A stretch of DNA of 64,000 nucleotides from Lingula anatina (GCF_001039355.2 NW_019775428.1:142370-206369); one strand, 5' to 3'; positions 48,230-62,263 are shown, numbered from the stretch's first letter. Translations and numbers: made by a program. The notes: a model not told the origin generated them from the letters alone.

Positions 48230-48996
48230 CTACACAGGGAAAAGACGGGTTGATCTCATTCGTTTTAATTTTTAAGCAATGAGCTTTTAATCATAATACA
48301 GATAAGGGCTGATTTTTTTGGTAAAAAGAAAATGAAATGTGTCGCTTGTTATAAAGTAGTAGTATGTCTCATGTCAAACGAGAAGCATTGAAATTTGAGA
48401 TCTTGTACTATTTATAATAGAGAACGTGTTTGGCGCAATATATTCACATAAATGATATCCCCGAGACTACGGTTTAATATAAAAAGTATCGAAAAGGAAA
48501 ATCGTTTAATTTGGAATTTGGGAAATTTATACTAATCTCTTCTGTTCTAAAATATAAACGCCATCCACTGATCATATTCTCTGTCGTCATTCACATTTAG
48601 ATTTTGTCTAGATGAATGTTTCTGAATCTGGGAATCTAACATATGTGGGTATTCAGCTCTTGTTTGGTTAGAGGTAGAAATGTTGTATCACCTGTTGTGA
48701 GATTAGTAATTCCATTTAATAAATACACGCGTTTCCAGCCGGTTTGTGGTCGAGGACAAGCCGCTGTTTCCGTCTATTTACTGATTGATTTATGGAATAC
48801 CTCAATTCTAATACGTAAGTGCGGAAACTCGCATGTTTACATAGTCAGTGCAATTCACTTAAATTGAATGTTAAAAATTCCGGGGATTACCCTGCTTTTA
48901 CTTTTCTTAATTCACATATTTCATTTTAGTTATGATTAAAGAATTAAGAAGAAATTCCCCACGTTCTTATTATCTAGCAGAGATCAGAACTGGGTT

Positions 48997-49137
<141 letters not shown>

Positions 49138-51855
49138 AAGTTGAAGTTATTAGTATACAGCGTTCTTCAATCCCTCCCCCTGACTTCCCCCTGACTCAAC
49201 CGTTTGTGGAAGCAATTTTTTAAATCATATATTATAGCATAATTTAAGTCATCACCCATGCGCAGCTACACAGAGATATGTAATTATGTGACGCCTTTGC
49301 AACATTCTAAATGTCACAGATTGCAGAGAAATTCAATTCCGCTTTATTAAACCATGGGAATCGATGGGACTGTCACAGTTATGTTTGGCCTTGAGATCGA
49401 TTTGGTGGCAATCAAATCAATAGTAAATATAACATCAAACAGTGACAAAGAATTGACTTATGAATAACACTTGGGTAATTTTGTCTAAAATCAAGTCATG
49501 AAAAATAATGGGGATATTATACAGATATTAAACTGTTCATTTTAACGTTAAAATATCAACCAGTGTGTCATTAAGATTAAGGTCACTTTCGTCTGGAACC
49601 GAGTCCGTTAGACTTTTTTCACAATATTCATTTCAGAAAGAGGATGATCATTTATAAAAAAACTGTTAAATGCCCGTGGACGCAATTTCGTTATAAGCGT
49701 CTATGTTTGAAACATTCGTGCAATATATTTGAAATATACTTCATGGATTTGCTCAGAAGGACAAAATGCACTTCGTTGATTTACAAAAACAATTTTCAAT
49801 ATGACAAAAAAAAGTGTTGATTACCTTCTCTTAAAACGCCCAGTGTGCTCATGAAAGCATCGGTGTTTTACGAGTAAATTTCACGTTCTTCATCGAGTGA
49901 GATATAAAGTTGCCTACTGCAGGCGAAAATGTTGTGAACAGTATATTAGAACCTGTTCTGGTAAGTCAGCTGTAATGATGAGAATCATTTTATTTTACTA
50001 GGCACTGTCACACGCAACATATAGCCCTTTAAGGCACAGTTCGTGCAATTTTAGAGCTAATGTAAGATATATAATCTTTTTTTATTTAAATGGAATTTAA
50101 GGTTTCTCAAGGACGTAAAAACTTTTAACTAAGAAAATACAAAGACTTAAGACAGCAGGCGTGAAAGACGATCTCTTGAAACCTTGATTCCAATATCTAA
50201 GAGCGACAACAGAAGTGATAATAAGGTCATTTCTGACTCAAATGAGGATTATTGGACACAATTTGTCAACAAAACAAGAAGATAGTGCGGGGTGTTATGA
50301 TACAGAGGTTTATCAAAGCTCCTGGTGCAATGTTCCCGTGACGTTAGTTAAGAGAAGATGAATGATGAAGAAATTGTGTCACATCATAGTCATTATTTTG
50401 TCATTTGCGACATCAATATCAGCTCATTTTAACGTACCTCTGTATATATTCATTCATCAACTTACTTCGTTTATCTCTTAGTGTATTTGTTTACGAGTCT
50501 ACTGTATTTATACATTCATACAATTCATTTATACAATGTACATTCAATTATACCTTCGTTGACTTATTTCTTTGCATATTAGAGTGTGATTGTATGCAAA
50601 ATTGCTATACAAAATTAATTTTGCCTCAACTTGTTAACTTTCTCATCTTTTCAGACCAATCGAATTTAATTTACAAGTGCTACATGAGAAATAAGTCATA
50701 TTATTTATTTGTTTTGTCTGAAGTAGCGAGGAACAAAATATTGATGCATTGGGAACATATCGTCTTCACTTTTCGCTGATATAACTTCTTTTTAGATCAG
50801 TTTTCTGTTTCTCAGAATCCTTTTGTTCTTGGCTTTCTCTATACCTTCCTCCCACAGTGTAATTATGCCGGTTTCAGAGAATTTGTAAATTTTTTTCATT
50901 TAGGCAGAAATTAATTTGATGTCATTTCAACAAAAGATTGACACCACAATAAAATCCCCGTATTTATTGGCTGTGCGTCACGCAAAGAGGGGATCCTTTG
51001 GGGTTAAAATTGCCTAGGTTACTTTTTAAATACCAGACAAAGGGTTTCAGAAAACAACCCTCCCCATTACACATATCTATTTCATGTGCATAGTTCTCCT
51101 AGAAGTGTCTTTGATATGCCAACATTTTAACAGCATGAAAAGGTCAATAATAAAACTGCTTTACTTCGAGCAAATTTTGAGTTTGTCTCCAAAAATTGAA
51201 CGCAATTTTAGAGGAAAAAAACTAACTTCTTATCTTTTGAGGCATTTCACTACTGCTTGACATTTTACAAAAAAAGTGGAATATTTCACCAAAAGCATTT
51301 AAGACATGCAGCAAGCCAATACTGAGAAATGTGTAGCACTCAAGGTATATTTATTCTTTCTGTAAGTGGCGACCGTCTGCGGTTTCGAAATGTGCCGATA
51401 AACAAAAGACGTGATTCACCGGCGTTTGACGTAAGAAGTAACTATGCCGTACGGGGTGCACCAGGGCTCTGATTTTTTATGTTTTTTTTTTTTTTTTCGA
51501 ACATTTAGTCAGCACAAAGTCGTTGGAAACAGACATCAGTGCAATAGGTGGGTTGGGTTGTCTGGGGGGGGGAGGGGGAGGGGGACCTCGGAAGTAAGCG
51601 AGGAGGCGCGGTCACCCCGCCTCCACTTCTCACCCTCTCTGATCCGCTCTTGCATGTGCACGTTCGTTATTGTTATTGATTTGTCATATTTGATAATGAC
51701 CATGACGTCATTCATTGCAATTCGGCGACGGAAATGACTTTCTGAAAGAGCGATAATTTAATAAAAAAAAACACTATGAATGATTTTTATATAATACTCT
51801 GAGAATGACGCAGATCTTGGTTTTAAAAAATTCACGACTTTGCCTCAAGGACCAG

Positions 51856-51962
51856 GTTTGTGATAATACACTGTCTGTCACCCGGGCGATAGAGAATACC
51901 TCCAGCGTCACTGAGACGTCTTCCAGGCGTATGTCAACCGCCAGAGGGTGACAGTGTAGTAT
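51856..51962. mobile_element. Short foldback element J
   Basis: ATACACTGTCTGTCACCCGG and GCCAGAGGGTGACAGTGTAG are inverted partners around a 60-base centre. No open frame. Confidence 0.7.
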
Positions 51963-52440
51963 CTGACCTACATACCTAGATACAGTAGTCGTCTTTCACC
52001 AAAAACATCCCTAAAACCTAATAAAGTGTATATCATCGCGATGACATAATACCTTTAGGTACATGTATATACATGTATAATGATGTATTACATATTAAGT
52101 GTCTCTGAATTTTAAAGCAGATGCGTCAAACTACTAGTAACAGAATGGTCGAAATGTGGATATCCTTTAGAAATCGTATCCTTTTCATTTGATATATCTC
52201 TAGCATACAGGTCAAGTTTTTTCAACTTTGGTATCCGTGTCGTATCTGCTTGAGACCACATACCTTTTTAATACAGTGGGAAGGTTGGTAGAAAAGCTTC
52301 CTGTATGGGTAAACTGCAAAAACATCGAATGCATTTATGCAATTAAATTATATAATTTTCTTACGTTAAATGCTGGAAGTCAATCTTTACCATTTAAAAG
52401 TTTTGTGTTCTAACATTTCCCAAAGTTAACAAAAATTTAA

Positions 52441-52677
52441 GACTGGGTTCCCATACCTAGATCGGTCTAAAAGGATCGATCCATCTCCGAGGGGTTTCTC
52501 GCTAAATTGCTTTCAGTTTCAGCGGCTTAGATATCTGGCACGCCTACTGAAGCTGTTAACGATAATTAATTACCCTCTAGCAGCAGCAGTAGGCGTGACA
52601 GACATCTAAGCTGCTTACTTTGATTGCAATTTAGCGAAAATCCCCTTTTTAGTACGGTGGGTTCTGTGAATGGTCCC
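52441..52677. mobile_element. Foldback element C2
   Basis: About 237 bp. The left end reads GACTGGGTTCCCATACCTAG with GATCGATCCATCTCCGAGG; the right end is TGAATGGTCCCT. The core has CACGCCTACTGAAGCTG and AGCAGTAGGCGTGACAGACA as inverted partners. The right arm is more diverged than in C1. Confidence 0.85.
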
Positions 52678-52808
52678 TATATACATAAAAATAGGAGTAT
52701 ACCGGTACGCCTACTAACAGAACTCAGATGACATTTGCATAACCGTCCTGACAGACATACGGAGACAATACAAGTTGTTCCCTTTCCGGTGTATCAAAAC
52801 TGAGGGTT

Positions 52809-52953
52809 CGTGTAACAGAAAGTCCGCCCTCCATATAGTTATAATGGTTAGGGTTAGTCTGACCTAAGTGGGTTAAAGTATAGGGCGAGGGTAATCTGCA
52901 CAAATGAATGGGAACAGGATTCTCCACCATGGGGGACTTTCTGCCACGTTACG
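52809..52953. mobile_element. Foldback element G2
   Basis: Inverted relative of G1: TGTAACAGAAAGTCCGCCCT at the left and GGGGGACTTTCTGCCACGTT at the right, with TATAGGGCGAGGGTAATCTG inside. It explains an open frame on the minus strand here whose translation resembles one read from G1. Confidence 0.8.
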
Positions 52954-52959
52954 CCGGTC

Positions 52960-54114
52960 AGCAGCTGCACGAAAAGTATGCGCAGTACAGATCCAGTGAT
53001 TGTGCTCTTGGGATGCATTTTAACATTTTGTGCTGGTTTTAATTCTGGCATTTTGCTTCACTATCGCAATGAAGTAAGCACAGTCATTGTTACAACAATC
53101 ATGCCCTTGTGCCATTGTGCTCCGATTGAGATAGTGAATGCAGCCAATGCTGAGTCGGCGAATGCAATGTGTACGTCACGCCGTAAACTGTCTCCGGCAT
53201 ATGTCGTAATTATTTGAAAACAGGGTTATGAGTATTCTATAAAATAGGACGAAAAAGATTACAATTTTTTATAGATAGAGCAATGAGGGGATTTCGGATG
53301 AGCTTGAACTGTGAGCATAATATGGATTGTGTATTCAAATAGATCCTTAATTGCCTCCTGTACAAGAGCATTACTGTTTATGGCAGTCTCAGTTAGTATT
53401 GGAATGTCAAAGTATTCGTAAAAAAATTCTTCCAGAAACCCGTGGACCCCTAACCCCTAGATTCGCACTTGAGCACAAGTGCAAGTGTATGTAAAGTAAA
53501 CTCAAAGGCAAATCTATCAGCTATATGAATGATAATCCACGTAGCTCTAACACCCCTACTTATCTTCGGGTGTACCTTTCCCAAACCCGCCCACCCCGAC
53601 CACATGAAATGAATAATTATTAACAAAAAAGAGAGAAACATGGCAAAATCGACCAATTAGCCATCCATGGCGCCAAACATAATTTGATTAAAATGCCTTG
53701 TTGTCTTCTAAAAAGGTGTTTTTATCCTTGCACGCACCCCAAAGTGAAATTTTAGATCCACCCTGGACAAAGAATGATTTATAGACGTTATTTATTCAAC
53801 CTTATAAATGGAGTTATCAACATCTTTGTACACTCTGTATAGATCGCTACTGTTAATCACCCATGTCTGACCTATTCCACCTTTGATAAACGCCGCGTTA
53901 CGTGTTACTTGTCCAAGCTGAATCTAGGTCAGGACGGGCGAATTTTTGATGTTTTACGCCTTTAAAAGAAAAACATTGCGATCGAGATATTATTTCCAGA
54001 ATTTATAATGAAACTGTGTCAGTAAATACCAAGAATGCCGTTAAGAGTGCTACACTATATAATATGATAATGGAAACAGAAACCAACGGGTTGGTAATTT
54101 CTGGCACCATATAT
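52960..54114. other. Non-coding stretch
   Basis: No gene, RNA or clear repeat recognised on either strand between element G2 and the NRF1-like repeat. Confidence 0.5.
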
Positions 54115-54405
54115 TAGCACAAGCTTCACTCATTTGCGCATGCGCAGCAGTTTCGTCCGTTGAAAGAGAAATAACTCAACCTACATTTGTACATTATATG
54201 ACTTGGGGAAAATGTTCAGTCAAAGATATGGTTTTATTCACAACGGAAAAAAGTGACAAACACTTAATCGTTCATGTATCTACAAAAGTCTGTATCATTT
54301 TTTTTTTTTTTTTGAAGAAATTACTTCCAAACCACCAAAGGTCGTATTCATAATTAGCCTGACTGGATAACGCATGCGCAAACAATTTATTCCTGTGCTG
54401 ACACC
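54115..54405. mobile_element. Possible foldback element with NRF1-like palindromes
   Basis: TAGCACAAGCTTCACTCATT with TGCGCATGCGCA at 54135-54146 is mirrored by GCATGCGCAAACAATTTATT then CCTGTGCTGAC near 54371-54405. TGCGCATGCGCA is also the NRF1 consensus, so these could be promoter sites upstream of the exon candidate at 54.6-54.7 kb. The inverted layout favours a repeat. Confidence 0.4.
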
Positions 54406-54579
54406 AATATACGTAAACCGAAATATGCCATAAACTGCTAGGTATACAGCTATATTATTCGCGATTTAAATGGTTAAAGTGTCATTTGAAATAAGTTAGC
54501 ACTTATGTTTACGTATATGTAAATCAATTTAGACATATTGCAATCACTGCAAACAACAAAAAAGCCGCGGACGGACAGT

Positions 54580-54740
54580 AACCAAACATGGGGATATCTT
54601 GGCCTCTGCAGGCCAGAAGGAGCTACCGCACCGGTAGTTTGGCGGAGGGATTATTGCGCCACTTTGCATGGGTTGCACCATTTTGCTCAGCGGTTTTGAA
54701 GATTTATTTCAACTGAAGATTAAATATCTACTTCTACAAG
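54580..54740 (+). other. Candidate first exon or 5' untranslated exon
   Basis: A relatively GC-rich stretch ends in CTACAAG followed by a perfect donor GTAAGT at 54741. It contains an ATG at 54669 with 24 codons open to the donor, and an earlier short ATG frame that closes. NRF1-like palindromes lie about 450 bp upstream. No matching downstream coding exon is visible in the window, so the gene, if real, continues past 64 kb or has only a non-coding start here. Confidence 0.27.
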
Positions 54741-54741
54741 G

Positions 54742-56090
54742 TAAGTGTTTGAAGTGGAACTGTGTAGAATGGTTCGAAGACATGTGAGTCTATCTATAAA
54801 GAAATTTTATCTTTGATTAAATACATCTTTTGCTCAAGGTAAATAGGAAAAGGAAAAAATACGTACATGTATATGAACATTATATGCTGTCTGACGACAC
54901 GTATGAATGTGGTCAGGTTTAAAGCTTCTCTGTGGTATAATATATCTAGCTTTGCAATGTGAATTTCTCCGCGTGTAAGCCTATGTTAGNTTATATATTA
55001 CTTTCATTTTGCAATATGCCATTTACCGAATGTATCTTTTTTCTATTCCAATAATGGACGGTGAACATGTTTTTTTTTTTTTTTTGGATAGTTATTGTCT
55101 TCTAATATAGTTGATCGATTGTAATTGTACCATTTCGAGGATTGATGCCATAAAGGCATTTGTGTGCATATTGAATAGTTATTTTCTTGATTAGAAGAAT
55201 GAAGCCACAAAAAGATAATCTATCACGGAATATAATATATTTATACGATTTTGTTCTTATATCGATATTCAATATTTTACTACCAGTGAACGTTTAGGAT
55301 AGGTTGATTTTCAGTTAGTTTTCAATATGTTGTTACGTCTTTTATCATCATTACACGAGTTTGTCAGTACAAATGACTAAGATATTTCGAATGTCAGGCA
55401 ACTGTGAAGCTCGTTCCCTTAATATCGTTATTTCAACTAGATATAAGGAGAAGGAAGTAATTTACATTAAAATTATTGACGCTAATATACCTGCTTGCAC
55501 TATACAGTTGCCATTTTCTTTTCAATTATCTTTCACTCGCGCACATTAATTTTCATATTATGTTAACATTTACTGGTTATATATTTTCTTGTATTATTTG
55601 CAATTACCGTCAACCATGAATTCCCTAAAGAAAAAATATAACACTGCAGCATTTTTTCAGTAAGCTGGATCTACGAATGAGACCGAGCAATATCGACCTG
55701 GATTTCCCCTTGTTTTTGGGGTCAATTTCGGATTATAAGATATTAGAAAACCATGCACTGTATATATATATTCATGTGGAATTGTTAGATAGATTATTCG
55801 TTGAAGTTAATATTATAATGCATAATATTATCATATTTGGCATAAATACAAACTAAAATGTTATTTAATCAGCGCGTTATCGATAATTGTGCATAACTGA
55901 TAAACAATTAATCTACGAGTTAAAACGTAACGAAATTTGGCTGTTGTGTGTCATATTGAACGTTGAGTTATTGTCCCAAAAAATTTATCTCAAATATTTT
56001 GATGTGGTCTTCGTAATGTCTTAGGGTTTTCCTTTCTCTCAGTCCGTCAGGTACCTCTTTCTTTTACTTCAGCCAGCGACTAGAAGAAAC
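54742..56090. other. Non-coding stretch with a lone N at 54990
   Basis: AT-rich, a T run at about 55070-55085, nothing else recognised. If the 54.58-54.74 kb exon is real, this is its first intron. Confidence 0.5.
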
Positions 56091-56430
56091 CCTGTTTTTT
56101 CTTCAATAACAGCCACCGCCCCTACAGAAGATAACCTTTTTTTTCTTCAATAACATCAACCACCCCTACAGAAGATAACCTTTTTTTTTCTTCAATAACA
56201 TCCACCACCCCTACAGAAGATAACCTGTTTTTTCTTCAATAACATCCACCACCCCTACAGAAGATAACCTGTTTTTTCTTCAATAACAGCCACCGCCACT
56301 ACAGAAGACAACCTTTTTTTTTTCATCAATAACATCGACCGCTCCTACAGAAAAAACCTGGTTTTTCTTCAATAACATCCACCGCTCCTACAGATGAAAA
56401 CCTGGTTTTTCTTCAATAACATCCACCGCC
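56091..56430 (+). repeat. Minisatellite, unit 43-46 bp, eight copies
   Basis: Unit CTTCAATAACATCCACC then (A/G)CCCCTACAGAAGATAACC and a T run. Copies begin near 56101, 56145, 56190, 56234, 56278, 56324, 56367 and 56411. Length varies through the T run. No reading frame is kept. Confidence 0.9.
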
Positions 56431-56689
56431 AACATTCCACCTCCCGTTGTTTTATCTCGGATTATGACCCTGCACATTTTATTAAATTCAGCACAACATA
56501 AGTGGTAAGTTTTATGGAACGCTCTCTCGCCCTTGGCAGACATTAACTGATTCCATGTGATAGCTCCAGTTTGTATTCATTAAAGGCTGTACTTGACAAC
56601 AGGGCGTGATCGGTAAAATAGTTTGCATTGAAGAAAAACAAGAACATTTAGTTCAAAACAGGGATTAAGTCAGAGACGTACGTAGCGTA

Positions 56690-56937
56690 GACTGGGTTCC
56701 CGTACCTTGATCGATCTAACAGGATCGAACCATATCCGAGGGTTACTCGCTAAATTGCTTTCAGCTTAAGCGGCTTACATGTTTGTCACGCCTGCAGAAG
56801 CTCCTAAAAGATAATTAATTACCCACAGCAGCTTCAGTAGGCATGACACACGTATAAGCCGCTTAAGTTGATTGCAATTTTTCGAGAATCCTCTTGGTGA
56901 AAGATCGATCCACAGATAGGGTCTGGGCATGGTCCCT
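56690..56937. mobile_element. Foldback element C3
   Basis: About 248 bp. The left end is GACTGGGTTCCCGTACCTTG with GATCGATCTAACAGGATCG; the right end is GGGCATGGTCCCTT. It shares the AAATTGCTTTCAGCTTAAGC arm with C2. Confidence 0.85.
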
Positions 56938-57702
56938 TACGTTCATTTATGGCCAGTTCGTCTGTTGACGCAATTTCAGAGTCAAGGTGTTTTTTAAGAC
57001 CTTCCGCCATGTTACACGTACTACATGAACTTCCATTATTTCGGTGGCGTCGCCGTGGTGATATGGGCTGAATCCCTCCTCTCCCCCCCCCACACCTTCT
57101 CAAAAAACCAAAAATGAAAATGGATGAAGGAAGCAAGGAAGGGGTTAGAAGAGGGAAAACAAGTCTATTTATCAAGCAATTCATTTTTATTTCTGAAGTA
57201 TATTGATATCTCCTACTTGACACGCGGAACACATGTAGACACTCTTTAAATAAAACCGCACCTGCATTAAGCCGAGGCTTTTGGCAATTATCTCTACATT
57301 TTAATGTTAAATGTTAAAACAGGCAAAGTTTTGTTCCAGTTAAACACGGAACCAAATCATGTTTTCCCAAGGAGCTGCTTGCAGGTGTATTTTGGTGAAC
57401 TGTTACTACAGACATTGTTTCACTGCTGAACAATCACACTTAATATATCCTGTAATTTATCCTGCGTGTTTTAATATCTTTGATCTCTAGAAATAGCGTT
57501 CTGAACATTCGTGGTACAGGAGGCATTCGTCAATCTCTTTGAAAATTATGAGTCATTATCGAGGCCTTATCATCGAGTCCAACTAGGTAATATATTACGG
57601 AACAACAAAGAGCACGGCATTCACTGGTATCTGGGACAAATGACACAGTACACGTACGTGCAAGTCAGTTTTATCTAATTGCCTCATGAGTTATACTATT
57701 CA

Positions 57703-57938
57703 AGGGACCATTCCAGACCCTAAGATCTATTTCCTATGGGATTCTCGCTAAATTGCAATCAACGAAAGCGGCTATGGTGTCTGTCTCACCTTCTGTAGCT
57801 GCTAGGGGGTAATTAACTATCGTTTAGCAGCTTTAGTAGGTGTGCCAGACATCTAGGCCGCTTAAGCTGAAAGCAATTTAGGCAGAAAACCCTCGGAGAT
57901 GGATCGATCCTGTTAGATCGATCTAGGTATGGGGACAT
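57703..57938. mobile_element. Foldback element C4
   Basis: About 236 bp. Left end AGGGACCATTCCAGACCC; right end CTGTTAGATCGATCTAGGTA then TGGGGACATAG. It lies only about 0.8 kb after C3, with its outer ends in the opposite sense. Confidence 0.85.
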
Positions 57939-60186
57939 AGTGAAAGAGATTTTATCCCATCTGCAATGTTGGCAATTGACAGCCATGAATTTGAATGGAG
58001 CGGCGAGTTTCTGTTGATTTGATTGCCATGTTCTTGTTATGCACGATGCTTAGCCAGAGACATGTAATGTAATGTAAATGTGGAGACCACCGTTAATGAT
58101 TGAATAGGACAGAGAGAAAATGGTGAGAATGAAACTAGAAAACAGGAAATACAGAGTATGAAAGAACATAAAGTTTTGTAATTTATATCTCATGTAACAA
58201 CCAAAGTAAAACACAATACTGTCGCCTTACATCCACCACTTATCAATATTAGACCCGAACACGTTATAGAAGCGGCTTTGTTGGACGTATTGAATTTGAA
58301 AAGACTACATTTTAATCAGAATAGATTTGTAACATATTTTATTATGCATAATTTATAACACTGTCTCTTTTATCCTGCTGTGTACAACTATCAAAGCGTT
58401 AGGCCTCATGGCTGATGTTTTTTATCATTACAAATTGAAATGATGGTAGTTATTGCTGATTTCTGATTACTTAATATACATCATCATTGCATCAAATAAT
58501 ATTTTATTCTGTCTTGTTGCGACCGTCAGTTAATCATATTTCCCTGTGAACCAGAATGTAATCTAAGATATGGTTTCATTAATATACCACCTTATCAAAA
58601 ATTGCGACAACTGATTACGAGTAATGTTCAATGAAATGCGTCACAAAATTTGGGTTATCATGTAGCATAATGAATTTCGGGTGGTAGGCTGCAGGGGGGT
58701 GTATGGTGGGGGAGAGAGGGGGCGAAGAGAAGAGATGGTGGTCGTGAACGCAACAAAGGGTTAACAACATTTAAATAAAGTTTGCCTTCAAAGTTTTGCT
58801 GAAGTTCAGAAGTCAGTGAAATGATAAAAGAAATGTAGGCGTATGTATTAACAAAGAGACCGTAGTTAACCACTGTTTTGAATCGGTAGGCCTACTTGTA
58901 TTATGATAAAAGGAAACGACTGTTCTGCCCAAATTTTGGTACTGGTACATGGTTTTCCAAGGATGGTTTACAAGAGCATGCCATGGTTGTCCACCATAAT
59001 GCTCAATACTGGTTTAAATTTTCCGAAGATGCTATCAGCTTACCATACTTTACGTCTCTTTCTAAACATTGTCATTAGACGAAAATTTTATATATAATTT
59101 TACCATGTGATGTTAAATGAGCCAAGCAGCTACATTTCAGGATCGGTACTTAGACTCTTTTTCGATTTTAAGTTAAGGGAATGGATACCCACCATGTTAA
59201 ACATTACAACAACAGCAACAACAACAGAGCAAGTTTTTATAGGACTATAGGTAGGATTGAAAGAAAAAAAAAAGGATTCCTGAAATTTAATGTTGGTCAA
59301 GCTCATTCGCAAATCTATAAACTTATTAAAACTTGGCCAGTAGGAGCATCTCTTTTATATAGTCCATTAAAAGGCAAGTAACCTGTCGGGTCGCCCTGAT
59401 TCAAGCGAGTCAGAAGTTATGGTCGTTATATTATGTACTAAGGGACAGGGAATGATGATTGCAGACCTGTGGATAGGAGGGGGGAACTCAAACAATAAAA
59501 CTGCATTTGTAAGATTTTAAATATCATATTATAATTGATGTGTAAGATAGTCGAGAACAAGTCATGTACTGTAGGCCCCCTATATTAAACAGAACTTAAG
59601 TTGTCTGTTGCGAAACCATTGCTCTTGAAAAACTGTCGACTGAACGGTCTATATGGCTTATTATTACTGGATCTGTTCCCAACACGCGGTGAAAACTAGG
59701 TCAAACGGTGCGTCTTTTCCTTTGATGTTGACACATTTGTATCAGACTGTGCCAGTAAACCGGGTAAATAGTGGCGCAGGTTTGCCCTCGACAGGGCTGA
59801 TAAGATACAGGAATCAACAAAGATTGGCCGGATTTGTGCTGTGATTTGACCATTGGCCGCAGCTCCCAAGGCCGCTTTATATTTACTTATAGTAGGTAAA
59901 TTTGAACTGTCAAGTGGCAAGATAGGGATATAAATTGGCTAATTTATAGCATTTGAGAGATTGTGTTGGAACTGAGGTTATCATATAATTAGAAATTCTT
60001 GAAATAATTGAGAATTTTTATTTTAAAGAATGCTTATAGCAGTTTTTTGTCATTTTTCTGTTACGGATTGAGCGGTCATTTAGAAAAACCTTTTTATTGC
60101 TTTATACGAAAGGGGAGACGTTGATTTAGCGTTTAAATATAGAATATTTGTAATATTGACTAGTATTCAAAGAGATTTAGGTCACA
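57939..60186. other. Non-coding stretch
   Basis: No supported gene. Short frames at 58.9-59.1 and 59.2-59.4 kb have no family features. Confidence 0.5.

Positions 60187-60269
<83 letters not shown>
60187..60269 (+). repeat. (TC)n(AC)n(AG)n compound microsatellite
   Basis: Three dinucleotide runs in sequence. The outer TC and AG runs are complementary and could pair around the AC run. Confidence 0.97.
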
Positions 60270-60271
<2 letters not shown>

Positions 60272-60562
60272 AAGATCTCTTTCCGACTCTTCACTGTGCT
60301 AAAAATTAATGATTTTTTTTGTCATATTTACGGGTACCAGAGTGAAAAATAATAGTACTGATATTATGTTCAGTTTTCATCGGTACATTAAAGTAAGGAT
60401 ATACACAAAGAAAAAGCACTTTCCGATAAATAATAATAATAATAATGATAAAATTGTGTGTTTGTTTTCAGTAATATATAATTATTCCTTCACATGACAA
60501 CGACATAGTGAACAGTTCAGAGTTTATAGAAAGGATATTGATAGCGTGTAGCACAGGGGGTA

Positions 60563-60757
60563 ACATTTGGCACATTCAGAACAGCTGACTAACAGATCCG
60601 TGTATCAAATATGGCGACCGACTTAAAAACTTGCTGCTTAATTTCCGATTAGACACCAAATAGATTCACCGCGGGGATTAAGCAACAAGCATTCAAGCGG
60701 GTCGGCCATATTTGACCCGTTGATCTGTAAGTCCGCTGTTCCGAATGTCCTCAATGT
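60563..60757. mobile_element. Foldback element D1
   Basis: About 195 bp. GGCACATTCAGAACAGCTGA pairs imperfectly with TCCGCTGTTCCGAATGTCC, and ATCAAATATGGCGACCGAC pairs with GTCGGCCATATTTGACCCG. The CAAATATGGCG element is shared with D2. Confidence 0.8.
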
Positions 60758-61629
60758 CATCCTGCAATCGACAGTTGTCCTGGAATATAATTAACAATGG
60801 GATCCAATGGTTTGGTTAGATATCTTGGTATGCCGTTGATGACACAACCAGTACGGCTGCCAGTGGCATGAGGTCGCAGGGGTGGATTCAGGACTATTTG
60901 AAGATGGGTCTTCGGATGCGACCGAGCGCAAGCGTCTCGATTCCATAACTCGCCCATACTTGTCCTATATAATACACTGTAGCCTCTATGTGATATCGCT
61001 ATTCGCAACACGCGATGTTTTCGAGTTAAGGGCCCTGGTCCCCTAGGGCCAATGGCAGCCGGTCCTGGCATGGTGCCAGCTGAAGTTTGGTGGAAGTCAG
61101 ATCTCATCTACCACAACAGTCCGCTTTCTATCAAGGCAACAACACCAATTTTATAGCCAAGCTAGCAACGTCTACTGGCATACCTCCTCATTCCCCTAGC
61201 TTATATTTGTAGCTTCCATATTTAATAACCTAGGTCAAATGTTTATGAATATAAAGAATGAATATAAAACATTATCATTCATGTACCTTTTAAAACTAGG
61301 GCATTATAAAAAAATCAATATCACGAGGGTAGGACAACCAATTTGATCAACGCTGTATGGGTGTGGGAGTTTCACCTAACAATTCTATTAAAGTTATTGT
61401 TTATCCACAACCAGAATTAACCATGTTTACGGGTGCTCGTCCTTACATAACCAACTTATGCTACGAAACCAATCCATTTAATGTGTAACCTTGTTTGGCT
61501 ACTAATTTTTGAGAGAACGGCGGCTTGAAAACACACAGCAGATAAAATTGTGTTTCAGGTAGTCTTCATTCCTCTCATACGGGCTACAGGCTGTCAGGCA
61601 GGCAGGAACAGTCGTGGCGGTTTCCCGGG

Positions 61630-61672
61630 GTCTCTCTCTCTCACTCTCTCTCTCTCTCTCTCTATCTCTCTC
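61630..61672 (+). repeat. (TC)n microsatellite
   Basis: Interrupted TC run following GGTTTCCCGGGG. Confidence 0.95.
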
Positions 61673-62227
61673 CTATTGTACTGATTCCTGCGTGCCGTAA
61701 AACTATTAGTAAGCGTAAATGTATCTGTCCAATATAAAGTGACGATCAATAAAGCTAAATACAGGGACTCTAATATTTGTTACTGTTGCCCTGAATGTGT
61801 ATATATTCTCCGGGTTGGAAGGCTACATAAAGCTTGGACCTGGGACTGGTTTAAAATAACGAAATTATCTCAGGTGTGGCAACTGTTTTTGGTGGAAGAG
61901 ATCAAAAGAGCCAGATGGAAAATAATGAGGCCAGATTAAGTACCTCGATCTACAATTTTTGAGTCTTCACCGGGTCTCCCAAAAGGGGTGGACATTCATT
62001 ATCAAATTTATCACTTCAAGGAGACTTTTGTTTCTAATTTTGGCTTCTCTTCCGAGATTGTGATTTTACTATAAAGACAGGGATAAATTGTATAACACTA
62101 CCATGTTATAGATGTCTTAAATGAAGCAATATCTTGACTGAGCTACTGTAACTTTAATGACTAGATTATGATTTAGTATTGCTTATTTTATAGTTATTTT
62201 AATAACTTTATTTTATAACGTTATTTT

Positions 62228-62229
62228 AA

Positions 62230-62262
<33 letters not shown>
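62228..62262 (+). repeat. (AAT)n microsatellite
   Basis: About eleven AAT units in AT-rich non-coding DNA. Confidence 0.95.

Positions 62263-62263
<1 letters not shown>

Noticed and set aside
54135-54146. Firm NRF1 promoter call
   Set aside because: The palindrome recurs in inverted context about 230 bp away, suggesting a foldback repeat; kept only as a low-confidence note.
60757-61107. 116-codon minus-strand frame
   Set aside because: It begins in the foldback D1 border, is low in family features and rich in repeat-like GGGCCC segments.
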